A DNA stretch of 6,040 nucleotides from Porticoccaceae bacterium. GTDB taxonomy: Bacteria > Pseudomonadota > Gammaproteobacteria > Pseudomonadales > Porticoccaceae. Numbering within the stretch: position 1 is the first letter of the stretch; every line of letters starts with the position of its first letter. The notes beneath the pieces were generated by a model, which worked only from the letters and a program-made list of their open reading frames with translations, made no database searches and was not told the DNA's origin. A program made the position numbers and the translations under genes. Of the stretch, positions 1-6,040 are shown one piece after another. The stretch is taken from NCBI GenBank assembly GCA_019090225.1, contig JAHRWI010000375.1:1-6040 (forward strand), read 5' to 3'.

Positions 1-445
1 GTTTGACGGTAACGGGGATGTCGACCGTGTTGCACATTGCAGAGACGCAATCGGCCACCAGCTGCGGTTGCTTCATTAAGCACGCACCAAAATGCCCCTG
101 TTGAACCTTGTTGCTGGGACATCCGCAGTTCAGGTTGATCTCTGCATAGCCAAAACTTTCGGCTAATTTTGCGCATTGGGCCAGCTGCTCAGGATCATTG
201 CCGCCCAGTTGTAATGCGAGTGGGTACTCAAAGGGATCGTGCTTCAAGAGCTTATGATAATCACCGTGGAGCAGGGCGCCAGTCGTTATCATCTCTGTGT
301 ACAGGACGCTGTGTTTGCTCAGCAAGCGCAAAAAGTAGCGACAATATCGATCTGTCCAGTCAAGCATGGGTGCAACGCAAAAGCGACGATCCAGAGGTCG
401 GCAGGAGGGCGTATCGTCGATATGTTGGTTTTTGCTTGTGGTCAT
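1..445 (-). CDS. dusA: tRNA-dihydrouridine synthase A, N-terminal part (truncated by window edge)
   Basis: DusA is an FMN- and NADPH-dependent cytosolic enzyme that reduces uridine to dihydrouridine in the tRNA D-loop (U20/U20a in E. coli). The reverse complement reads without a stop from ATG at 445-443 to the left edge, giving 148 residues, roughly the first 45% of a family member of about 330-345. Visible motifs are VAPMLDWTDRYCR (24-36), YTEMITTGALLHG (49-61), LALQLGGNDP (76-85), the active-site block INLNCGCPSNKVQ (103-115) with the presumed catalytic cysteine C109, GACLM (120-124), and PVTVK (144-148) at the edge. These match E. coli DusA block by block. An in-frame ATG at 499-497 would add 18 residues. 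The 445 start gives a leader closer to known proteins, but neither start has a clear Shine-Dalgarno. It is transcribed divergently from the aldehyde dehydrogenase. Family identity is very sure; the exact start is not. Confidence 0.95.
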   Translation of the reverse strand, partial: MTTSKNQHIDDTPSCRPLDRRFCVAPMLDWTDRYCRYFLRLLSKHSVLYTEMITTGALLHGDYHKLLKHDPFEYPLALQLGGNDPEQLAQCAKLAESFGYAEINLNCGCPSNKVQQGHFGACLMKQPQLVADCVSAMCNTVDIPVTVK

Positions 446-574
446 AGAGCAGCGATGGGGGTAGGAATAACTGAGTAGAAGGGTGTGGTCTGAGAACATT
501 TTACAGTTTATTTTAGGGTGGGTAGAATTATGTTGCGCCACTAGGCTAAATTTTTTGATTTGGCGGTGCCTGGC

Positions 575-605
575 TTAACTTTCGGTGTCGCTCTCATGGT
601 ATATT
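575..605 (+). promoter_or_regulatory. Candidate extended -10 promoter for the aldehyde dehydrogenase gene
   Basis: TATATT at 600-605 matches the sigma-70 -10 consensus at 5 of 6 positions. It is preceded by TG plus one base (597-599), the extended -10 arrangement. A weak -35 (TTAACT, 575-580, 4 of 6) lies at a long 19-nt spacing, so recognition would rest on the extended -10. The start of transcription would be near 612, giving a leader of about 140 nt. The left arm of the inverted repeat at 594-601 overlaps this -10. A rival is TTGAGA (675-680) with AATACT (697-702) at 16-nt spacing. This is inferred from consensus only. Confidence 0.3.
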
Positions 606-637
606 TCGCCGCTCGATTTTATGCTTGGGTACCATGA
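594..637. repeat. Perfect 8-bp inverted repeat with 28-nt spacer
   Basis: TCATGGTA at 594-601 is the exact reverse complement of TACCATGA at 630-637, with a 28-nt spacer. The match does not extend in either direction. The spacing suits paired half-sites of a DNA-binding regulator better than a tight RNA hairpin. The left arm overlaps the candidate extended -10 at 600-605. Which gene it would control is unknown, as both flanking genes diverge from here. Confidence 0.45.
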
Positions 638-740
638 TTACATATCGTCGTTTCGTAAACGTTGTGTGCCAGGCTTGAGAGGCGGCTGATTTGATGAATA
701 CTGATTTACCCTATGTAAGACCCTATTAGTGAATTCCTAC

Positions 741-746
741 GGAGGA
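741..746 (+). promoter_or_regulatory. Shine-Dalgarno that decides the aldehyde dehydrogenase start
   Basis: GGAGGA is a near-perfect anti-16S match. It ends 1 nt before the first in-frame GTG (748), 7 nt before the second GTG (754) and 13 nt before the third (760). Only 754 has normal spacing, so the start at 748, which gives the longest ORF, is unlikely. Confidence 0.75.
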
Positions 747-753
747 CGTGCAG

Positions 754-2196
754 GTGATAGTGAGAGATAAGTTTTATATTAACGGTCAATGGGTAGCCCC
801 CCTGGGTACCGATGTAACTGAAATTGTTAATCCGGCTACCGAGCAAGTGGTAGCGACGGTGGCCTCCGGTGGTGAAGCAGATGTTGATGCGGCCGTTATG
901 GCGGCGCGTAATGCCTTTGATGACTGGTCACAGACCGATCCAGAAACACGTGCTCAGTACCTGGATAAAATTGCCGCCGGAATAGAAGTCCGAACCGACG
1001 ACCTGACCGCTGCGATTACTGCGGAAATGGGCATGCCGGTCATGCTTTGTGAATCCGTGCAAATCGCCAATCCGCTGTTTACCTTCAAGGAAGCAGCGCA
1101 ATTATGTCGTGACTATGAATTCGAAGCCGAACACGGCAGCACCCGCGTCGTCAAAGAAGCTGCGGGCGTATGTGGTTTGATTACACCGTGGAATGTGCCG
1201 CTTAATCAAATTGGTGGCAAGGTGGCCTCGGCCATGGCAGCGGGCTGCACGATGGTCTTGAAACCCAGTGAGTTAGCGCCGCTCGATGCTTTTATTCTCG
1301 CAGAAATATTTGACGATGCTGGCGTTCCGGCAGGCGTCTTTAATCTGGTGGTTGGTCAGGGGCCCATAGTGGGCGAAGCTTTAGCCCGACATCCTGAAGT
1401 CGACGTGGTGTCGATTACCGGTTCCACCCGTGCCGGTGCCGCTGTGGCGATAGCTGCTGCTCCAACGATCAAAAGAGTGGGTCAGGAATTGGGTGGCAAG
1501 TCAGCTAATATCATTCTCAAAGGTGCAGATTATGCGCGCGCCGTGAGAGGCGGGGTTCGCTTGAGCATGTTTAATTCCGGTCAGGCCTGTAATGGCCCAA
1601 TGCGCATGCTGGTGCCTCGTGATGACTTAAAAGAAATCGAAGATATTGCCCTGAAGACGATTGAGGGTATCAAAGTAGGTGATCCACTCGAGGACGATAC
1701 CTACATGGGGCCGCTGGCCAATAAAGCCCAATATGAGCGTGTTCTGACTTTTATCGAGCGAGGAATCAACGAAGGTGCGACTTTATTGTGCGGTGGCACT
1801 GAGAAACCTGCGGGCTGTGAAACCGGTTATTTTATTGCACCCACCATATTCACCAATGTGAGTAATGACATGGTCAGCGCCCGAGAGGAGGCTTTTGGAC
1901 CGGTTCTGTGCCTAATTCCTTATGATACTGATGATGACGCAGTGGCCATTGCTAATGACAATCCTTATGGCTTGTCGAGCTATGTCCAGGCCGGTGATAT
2001 TGAACATGCCCGAAAGATTGGACGACGACTGCGGGCTGGTCATGTGGAATTGAATGGCGCTCGTTTTGATCAGGGCGCGCCCTTTGGTGGCTACAAAATG
2101 TCTGGCAACGGTCGGGAGCATGGTTCATGGGGGCTTGAAGAATATCTCGAAACAAAAGCTATGGTTGGATATGTGCCAAGAGCGCCAAAGAAATAA
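754..2196 (+). CDS. Aldehyde dehydrogenase family protein (NAD(P)-dependent)
   Basis: This enzyme should oxidise an aldehyde to its carboxylic acid with NAD(P)+ in the cytosol; the substrate cannot be read from sequence. From GTG 754 it has 480 residues, normal for the family. Visible landmarks (numbered from that start) are PWN with oxyanion asparagine N147, KPSE with cofactor-binding K170, GSTRAG (223-228) of the Rossmann fold, QELGGK with general base E245, NSGQACNG with nucleophile C279, and EEAFGPV with E379. All catalytic residues are intact. The N-terminus IVRDKFYINGQW and the NSGQACNG motif recall the group containing Rhodococcus CddD (6-oxolaurate dehydrogenase), but that subgroup call is from memory. 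GTG 748 would add two residues but crowds the Shine-Dalgarno. The gene stands alone: dusA diverges upstream and a hairpin separates it from the secretion genes. Confidence 0.95.
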   Translation: MIVRDKFYINGQWVAPLGTDVTEIVNPATEQVVATVASGGEADVDAAVMAARNAFDDWSQTDPETRAQYLDKIAAGIEVRTDDLTAAITAEMGMPVMLCESVQIANPLFTFKEAAQLCRDYEFEAEHGSTRVVKEAAGVCGLITPWNVPLNQIGGKVASAMAAGCTMVLKPSELAPLDAFILAEIFDDAGVPAGVFNLVVGQGPIVGEALARHPEVDVVSITGSTRAGAAVAIAAAPTIKRVGQELGGKSANIILKGADYARAVRGGVRLSMFNSGQACNGPMRMLVPRDDLKEIEDIALKTIEGIKVGDPLEDDTYMGPLANKAQYERVLTFIERGINEGATLLCGGTEKPAGCETGYFIAPTIFTNVSNDMVSAREEAFGPVLCLIPYDTDDDAVAIANDNPYGLSSYVQAGDIEHARKIGRRLRAGHVELNGARFDQGAPFGGYKMSGNGREHGSWGLEEYLETKAMVGYVPRAPKK

Positions 2197-2294
2197 ATAT
2201 GAGAACTGATTGCTAAGTAGGATGCATTAAAAAAATAGCGCATAAGGAGATGCATTTGTAAGCAGTACGGTGATTAATCTCCTTCCCTGAATCA

Positions 2295-2303
2295 TGTTAA
2301 AAT
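2295..2303 (+). promoter_or_regulatory. Candidate extended -10 element for the type I secretion operon
   Basis: TGTTAAAAT is an extended -10 (TG, one base, then TAAAAT matching 5 of 6). No good -35 is present at 17 nt (TAATCT, 2275-2280). Transcription would start near 2310, inside the left arm of the downstream hairpin. If this promoter is real, its transcript could not form the full hairpin, while read-through from the aldehyde dehydrogenase gene could. Consensus inference only. Confidence 0.25.
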
Positions 2304-2305
2304 AC

Positions 2306-2331
2306 AATACCCGCAATAGCTTGCGGGTATT
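2306..2331 (+). terminator. Perfect 11-bp stem-loop, likely intrinsic terminator after the aldehyde dehydrogenase gene
   Basis: AATACCCGCAA (2306-2316), loop TAGC (2317-2320), TTGCGGGTATT (2321-2331): 11 paired bases with no mismatch and a 4-nt loop. The 3' side runs into TTTATTTAGG, a U-rich but interrupted tract, so termination may be partial. On the minus strand the stem is followed by TTGTATTTTAAC, so it could also work in that direction, although no minus-strand gene ends here. It lies about 110 nt after the dehydrogenase stop and 26 nt before the ABC transporter start, so it may be a leader structure of the secretion operon instead. Confidence 0.65.
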
Positions 2332-2357
2332 TATTTAGGTGAATTAGAGGTATCTTC

Positions 2358-4535
2358 ATGACCGAAAAAGGCAGCTCATCAGCTCAGTCTGAGGGAAGCA
2401 CCCTGGCGGATTCTCACGAGCACTTTACGAGCTTAATGGATTGCCTGTTATTAATATCCCATCTCGAAGGTCAAAAAACTTCGGTTGCTACTATTTCTGC
2501 CGGCTTGCCATTGGAAGATGGTAAGCTCACACTAGATCTATTTGTTCGAGCCGCTAACCGAGCGGGTCTTGCCGCAATGCCTCTACAGCGTAGTTTGCAG
2601 GAGATTCCCCCAACTGTATTACCTGCGATTATTAGTCTGGACGATGACCGCTACGCGGTGATCACCGATATCGACGTCGATGCTGGTTATGTCATGTTGA
2701 TGGCGCCAGCCAGCCACGGTTTGCGTCAGGTCGATATCAGCGAATTGGCAAGCCATTATCAAGGTCAGGTGTTCTATCTCCGGCCTACCCAACAATTCGA
2801 TTCCCGGACACCCAAAATATACAAAAGCGCCGGGGATCACTGGTTCTGGGGGGTGCTTAAAAGCTCGACACATATTTATAAAGATGTGTTGATCGCCTCG
2901 TTATTTATTAATTTATTTGTGCTGGCCCAGCCCTTATTTGTTATGAACGTTTATGACCGGGTGGTGCCGAATAATGCCATCGAAACCCTATGGGCTCTGG
3001 CGATTGGTGTTGCCATCGTCTATTGCTTTGATCTGGGCCTGAAATTTCTACGTAGCTACCTGGTTGAGCTAGCGGCAAAGCGCACTGACGTTATCGTTTC
3101 GGCCCGATTATTTGAACGGGTTCTTAATCTCAAAATGGGCAGTCGGCCGGTATCTGTTGGTGCTTTTGCTAACCGCCTCCACGAATTTGACGCTATCCGA
3201 AGTTTTATCACTTCAACAACCATACTCACCTTAATCGATTTGCCTTTTCTTATTATCTTTCTCGGGTTTATTGCGTATCTCGGAGGCTGGTTGGTGACGG
3301 TGCCTCTGGTAGTCATCCCCCTATCATTATTGTTGGCGTACCAGGCTCAAGTTAGATTGCGCCCGACTATCGAAAATGTCATGCGAGGAGCGGCTAAAAA
3401 AAATGCCACCCTGGTCGAGAGTCTGGTGGGTATCGAAACCATAAAAACCGCCGGTGCAGAAGGTGCTGTCCAGCGAAACTGGGAGCAGGCGGTGGGTTAC
3501 GTTTCACAGTGGAGCCTGCAATCACGCTTGTTGTCTAACTCGGCTCTACAGGGGGTGCAGTTTTTACAGCAGCTGGCAATGGTCGCTATCGTTGTTTGGG
3601 GCGTTTATTTGATTGCTGATTTAGAGCTGACTATGGGTGGATTGATAGCTTGTGTGATCCTTAATGGTCGGGCGTTAGCGCCGCTGGGACAAGTCGCATC
3701 GCTACTGACCAACTATGATCACGCTGAGGGTACGCTTAAATCACTCGATGAAATTATGACTTTGCCAGTAGAGAGGAGTGAGGACGAGCGCTTTTTACAC
3801 CGTCATAAGCTGGACGGGGACATAGTCTTTAAAGACGTAACGTTTTCGTACCCCGATCAACCGAGGCCAGCTTTGAACGGCCTCTCGTTTGCCATCAAAC
3901 CCGGTGATAAAGTCGGTATTATTGGCAGAATTGGTTCTGGAAAATCGACCCTGTCGAAGTTGATTCTGGCCTTGTATCAGGCTGATCGAGGCTCGGTTCT
4001 GGTTGATGGTTTTGATATTAAACAGCTCGATCCGGCTGATCTGCGTAGCAATATAGGTTATGTGTCTCAGGACGTGACACTGTTTTTCGGTACGCTTAGA
4101 GAGAATATCGCCCTTGGCCAAACGGCGGTTGAAGACGCAGAAATCGTCGCTGCTGCGACGGCCGCGGGTATTGATACATTTGTTAACAATCATCCGCTTG
4201 GCTACGCTTTACCCGTGGGGGAGCGCGGTGAAACATTGTCTGGTGGTCAACGGCAGGCGGTAGGCCTGGCTCGAATGTTTTTGACCAAGCCCCCTGTTGT
4301 GCTGCTGGATGAACCGACTGCCTCAATGGATCAAGCCAGTGAGAACTTGGTAAAAAAGAGCTTGGGTGAGTTTTCGAAAGACACCACGCTGATATTGATC
4401 ACCCACAAAATGACCATGCTCGACGTTGTTGATCGACTCATTATTCTCGACGAAGGCAAGGTCATGGCAGACGGACCAAAAGAGCAGGTGATCGAAGCGC
4501 TGAGAAAAGGCCAGGTCAGAGGCTCAAAAAAATGA
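2358..4535 (+). CDS. Type I secretion system permease/ATPase (LapB/LssB-like ABC transporter)
   Basis: Inner-membrane ABC exporter that energises one-step secretion of an unfolded substrate through an HlyD adaptor and a TolC-like channel. At 725 residues it is full length for this family. Residues about 20-143 form a C39-peptidase-like domain with DC at 28-29; the usual His position appears as R98 and the Asp of the DP motif as A116, so it should bind substrate, not cleave it. Hydrophobic membrane segments lie near 175-198, 210-226, 287-305, 308-328, 403-420 and 424-440. The nucleotide-binding domain (about 487-725) has Walker A GRIGSGKST (523-531, K529), Q-loop Q571, signature LSGGQ (627-631), Walker B VVLLDE (647-652) and switch H683, all intact. 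ATG 2358 has AGAGG 7 nt upstream. It overlaps the HlyD gene by ATGA. The LapB/LssB resemblance suggests a large RTX adhesin as substrate, which is inference. Confidence 0.95.
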   Translation: MTEKGSSSAQSEGSTLADSHEHFTSLMDCLLLISHLEGQKTSVATISAGLPLEDGKLTLDLFVRAANRAGLAAMPLQRSLQEIPPTVLPAIISLDDDRYAVITDIDVDAGYVMLMAPASHGLRQVDISELASHYQGQVFYLRPTQQFDSRTPKIYKSAGDHWFWGVLKSSTHIYKDVLIASLFINLFVLAQPLFVMNVYDRVVPNNAIETLWALAIGVAIVYCFDLGLKFLRSYLVELAAKRTDVIVSARLFERVLNLKMGSRPVSVGAFANRLHEFDAIRSFITSTTILTLIDLPFLIIFLGFIAYLGGWLVTVPLVVIPLSLLLAYQAQVRLRPTIENVMRGAAKKNATLVESLVGIETIKTAGAEGAVQRNWEQAVGYVSQWSLQSRLLSNSALQGVQFLQQLAMVAIVVWGVYLIADLELTMGGLIACVILNGRALAPLGQVASLLTNYDHAEGTLKSLDEIMTLPVERSEDERFLHRHKLDGDIVFKDVTFSYPDQPRPALNGLSFAIKPGDKVGIIGRIGSGKSTLSKLILALYQADRGSVLVDGFDIKQLDPADLRSNIGYVSQDVTLFFGTLRENIALGQTAVEDAEIVAAATAAGIDTFVNNHPLGYALPVGERGETLSGGQRQAVGLARMFLTKPPVVLLDEPTASMDQASENLVKKSLGEFSKDTTLILITHKMTMLDVVDRLIILDEGKVMADGPKEQVIEALRKGQVRGSKK

Positions 4536-5947
4536 CCGAAGACAACGTTACCGTAGACAATAAAGTTAAAGCCGACGATAGCAAACCGGGTCGGTTACAG
4601 CAGCTTATGAGGTCAAACCTGGATGTTACCCCAGCCACAGATCTTAAATACATGTCTTACTCCTCGGAAGCCATGTTGCAGCAGGCCCCTGGTGTACAGC
4701 GCTTGTTACTGAGAGTCATTTGTGTGTTCGTGCTGGTCGCAATTACCTGGGCTTACTTTGCTGAAATTGATGAGTTCACTCGTGGTCAGGGTCGAATTGT
4801 GCCCTCGGGTGATGTGCAGATTGTGCAGAACCTCGAGGGCGGGATACTGGCAGATTTGTTTGTCGCAGAGGGTGATATTGTCGAGCGTGATCAGCCCTTG
4901 CTGCTGATGGATGACACAATCTTCTCTTCCACATTGCGAGAGCGCGCCTTACAAATCACTCAATTTCAGGCGAAAGTTGCGAGACTACGAGCGGAGGCTG
5001 ACGGCAGCACCTTTGATGAGGAATGGAGCAAGTTAGGCAAGAGTGATAGCGATCCGTTAGCAAAAAATGAACGTGAGCTATATCGGTCTGGTTTATCAGA
5101 ATTTAAATCCCACTTAAGGGCTCTTAATCAGAAGGTGGAGCAGAAAAAACAGGAGTTGTCGTCCATTCGCCTTCACAAAAATAGTTTAGCCAGCAGCTAT
5201 CAGCTATTGCAGCAGGAGTTGAGTTTTACTCGACCACTGGTCAAGGATGGTGCAGTTTCTCAAGTCGAATTGTTGCGCCTTGAACGCCAGGTGAATGACT
5301 TAAAGGGTGAGTTGGGCCGAGCTGAATACGCGATTCCACAGTTGCGGTCTGAATATCAAGAGGCGAAAACCAATAGCGATACTTATGCGCAGAATTTCGC
5401 CAATGAGGCGCGCCGAGAGTTGAATGAAGTGAATGCTGAACTGGCACGTTTACAGGAAGGCAATGAAACCTATAGCGACCGGGTGGCGAGAACAACCGTT
5501 CGATCGCCGGTGCGTGGAACCGTCAAGCAAATCAAAGTCAAAACTATCGGCGGCGTTATCCAGCCGGGTATGGATCTGATAGAAATTGTGCCCATGGATG
5601 ACTCTCTATTGGTCGATGCCAAGGTGCTACCCTCAGATATAGCGTTTATTCATCCCCGACAACCTGCAACGGTGAAGTTTACGGCCTATGATTTTTCGAT
5701 ACATGGTGGCTTGCCGGCTCAGGTCATTCAGATCAGCCCCGACACCCTTATCGATGAAGAAGGTGTTAGCTATTACGAGATACGTCTAAAAACCGATAGC
5801 AGCGACCTGGGTTTCGGCGAAGAATCCCTACCGATCATTCCAGGCATGACGGTGGAAGTAGATATCTTGACCGGCAAGAAGACGATACTAGATTACATCC
5901 TCAAACCGATCTTAAAAACCAAGCAATTGGCCTTCCGAGAGCGATGA
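4532..5947 (+). CDS. HlyD-family type I secretion periplasmic adaptor (LapC-like membrane fusion protein)
   Basis: Membrane fusion protein linking the ABC exporter to a TolC-type outer-membrane channel across the periplasm. At 471 residues it is typical. A cytoplasmic N-terminus of about 55 residues precedes one transmembrane helix (about 57-76). First half of the lipoyl/barrel-sandwich domain is about 86-130, with QNLEGGI at 99-105. A long helical coiled-coil hairpin, rich in Glu, Gln, Arg and Leu, spans about 131-312. The second lipoyl half (VRSPVRGTVKQI, 323-334) is followed by a beta-barrel region to about 448 and the C-terminal HlyD signature around PGMTVEVDILTGKK (437-450). The start ATG 4532 overlaps the ABC stop (ATGA), with AGAGG at 4518-4522 inside the upstream gene, so the two are co-transcribed and probably translationally coupled. 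No frameshift or missing region is seen. Confidence 0.95.
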   Translation: MTEDNVTVDNKVKADDSKPGRLQQLMRSNLDVTPATDLKYMSYSSEAMLQQAPGVQRLLLRVICVFVLVAITWAYFAEIDEFTRGQGRIVPSGDVQIVQNLEGGILADLFVAEGDIVERDQPLLLMDDTIFSSTLRERALQITQFQAKVARLRAEADGSTFDEEWSKLGKSDSDPLAKNERELYRSGLSEFKSHLRALNQKVEQKKQELSSIRLHKNSLASSYQLLQQELSFTRPLVKDGAVSQVELLRLERQVNDLKGELGRAEYAIPQLRSEYQEAKTNSDTYAQNFANEARRELNEVNAELARLQEGNETYSDRVARTTVRSPVRGTVKQIKVKTIGGVIQPGMDLIEIVPMDDSLLVDAKVLPSDIAFIHPRQPATVKFTAYDFSIHGGLPAQVIQISPDTLIDEEGVSYYEIRLKTDSSDLGFGEESLPIIPGMTVEVDILTGKKTILDYILKPILKTKQLAFRER

Positions 5948-5975
5948 ATGGTAGGGCCGCGAGGATAAGCGGGTG

Positions 5976-6040
5976 ATGTTTAAATTTAAGGCGTCAAATG
6001 GTAGCCTAGCGCTGATAAATGGCGACTGGTTCTCATTTTA
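5976..6040 (+). CDS. Start of an unidentified ORF, cut by the right edge
   Basis: From ATG 5976 the frame is open to the window end, reading MFKFKASNGSLALINGDWF and two further residues. GAGGA at 5961-5965 sits 10 nt upstream, and an in-frame GTG at 5973 would have 7-nt spacing. It begins 28 nt after the HlyD stop on the same strand, so it is probably the third gene of the secretion operon. By context it might be a TolC-like protein, a regulator or an accessory factor, but 21 residues do not identify it. No signal peptide is evident in the visible part. Confidence 0.5.
   Translation, partial: MFKFKASNGSLALINGDWFSF

Larger units (their letters stand above)
566..676. repeat. Pair of near-identical 11-bp repeats 100 bp apart
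   Basis: GTGCCTGGCTT (566-576) and GTGCCAGGCTT (666-676) are in direct orientation and differ only at the sixth base. Each contains a 7-bp palindromic core (GCCTGGC or GCCAGGC). The pair brackets the inverted repeat at 594-637. It could be two binding sites for one regulator or a coincidence in a 300-bp spacer. Confidence 0.3.
446..753. other. Divergent intergenic region between dusA and the aldehyde dehydrogenase gene
   Basis: About 300 bases with no convincing gene. It must hold the promoters for leftward dusA and rightward aldehyde dehydrogenase. What I can see is a perfect 8-bp inverted repeat (594-601/630-637), an 11-bp near-repeat pair (566-576/666-676), a small CGTTT/AAACG palindrome with a 3-nt loop (649-661), candidate promoter elements, and a Shine-Dalgarno at 741-746. 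An 11-codon reading frame (694-729) is too short to call. I see no tRNA or other RNA gene. No clear promoter for dusA stands out; AT-rich TAAAAT-like boxes on the minus strand near 500-515 lack good -35 partners. Confidence 0.6.
2197..2357. other. Spacer between aldehyde dehydrogenase and secretion operon
   Basis: 160 bases without a gene. It contains an 8-bp direct repeat GATGCATT (2221-2228 and 2249-2256), an A-run at 2229-2235, a candidate extended -10 (2295-2303), a perfect 11-bp hairpin (2306-2331), and the Shine-Dalgarno AGAGG at 2346-2350 seven bases before the ABC transporter ATG. Confidence 0.6.

Noticed and set aside
169..478. Two overlapping plus-strand ORFs of 92 and 79 codons
   Set aside because: They lie antisense to dusA, whose minus-strand translation matches DusA motif by motif; the plus-strand products resemble nothing and lack ribosome binding sites.
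649..661. CGTTT/AAACG palindrome with 3-nt loop as an operator or terminator
   Set aside because: The arms are only 5 bp, with no U-tract and no promoter in register, so there is too little to call.
1912..2155. Minus-strand ORFs inside the aldehyde dehydrogenase gene
   Set aside because: They are shadow frames of a conserved coding region with no recognisable product.
2221..2256. GATGCATT direct repeat as a possible attachment site or mobile-element scar
   Set aside because: It is only 8 bp, with 20 bp between the copies, and there is no integrase, tRNA or transposase nearby; chance is the simpler explanation.
2619..4193. Minus-strand ORFs of 84, 86 and 132 codons inside the ABC transporter gene
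   Set aside because: They are antisense to conserved membrane and ATPase domains and have no domain character of their own.
4722..5495. A 61-codon plus-strand ORF and an 84-codon minus-strand ORF inside the HlyD gene
   Set aside because: They are out-of-frame shadows of a complete, motif-bearing HlyD protein.

Overview
The window looks like ordinary chromosomal DNA of a gammaproteobacterium with moderate GC content. The main support is a DusA-type tRNA-dihydrouridine synthase closely resembling the enterobacterial protein, and a type I secretion ABC/HlyD pair of the LapB/LapC (LssB/LssD) kind. The lineage is inferred from protein character alone; an environmental or marine member is plausible but unproven. 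No insertion sequences, CRISPR arrays, tRNA or rRNA genes were seen.

Layout: (1) Positions 1-445, minus strand: the N-terminal part of dusA, cut by the left window edge. It was recovered by reading the reverse complement. (2) Positions 446-753: a divergent intergenic region of about 300 bases. It holds a perfect 8-bp inverted repeat lying over a candidate extended -10 promoter, a near-identical 11-bp repeat pair 100 bp apart, and a strong Shine-Dalgarno that places the next start at GTG 754. (3) Positions 754-2196, plus strand: an NAD(P)-dependent aldehyde dehydrogenase with all catalytic residues. (4) Positions 2197-2357: a spacer with a perfect 11-bp hairpin (terminator or leader hairpin), a candidate promoter and an 8-bp direct repeat. 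(5) Positions 2358-4535 and 4532-5947, plus strand: a type I secretion permease/ATPase with a degenerate C39-like N-terminal domain, then its HlyD-family periplasmic adaptor, sharing an ATGA overlap. (6) Positions 5976-6040: the first codons of a further plus-strand ORF cut by the right edge, probably in the same operon.

The ABC protein and HlyD adaptor would form the inner-membrane part of a type I secretion system. Exporters of this subclass typically secrete large RTX-type adhesins or other repeat proteins, and they need a TolC-like outer-membrane channel. Neither a substrate nor a TolC gene is in the window. The aldehyde dehydrogenase is separated from the secretion genes by a hairpin and probably has an unrelated metabolic role. 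I found no convincing previously undescribed system. The most checkable points are the regulatory architecture upstream of the dehydrogenase, the hairpin before the secretion operon, the proteolytically dead N-domain, and the unidentified ORF at the right edge.
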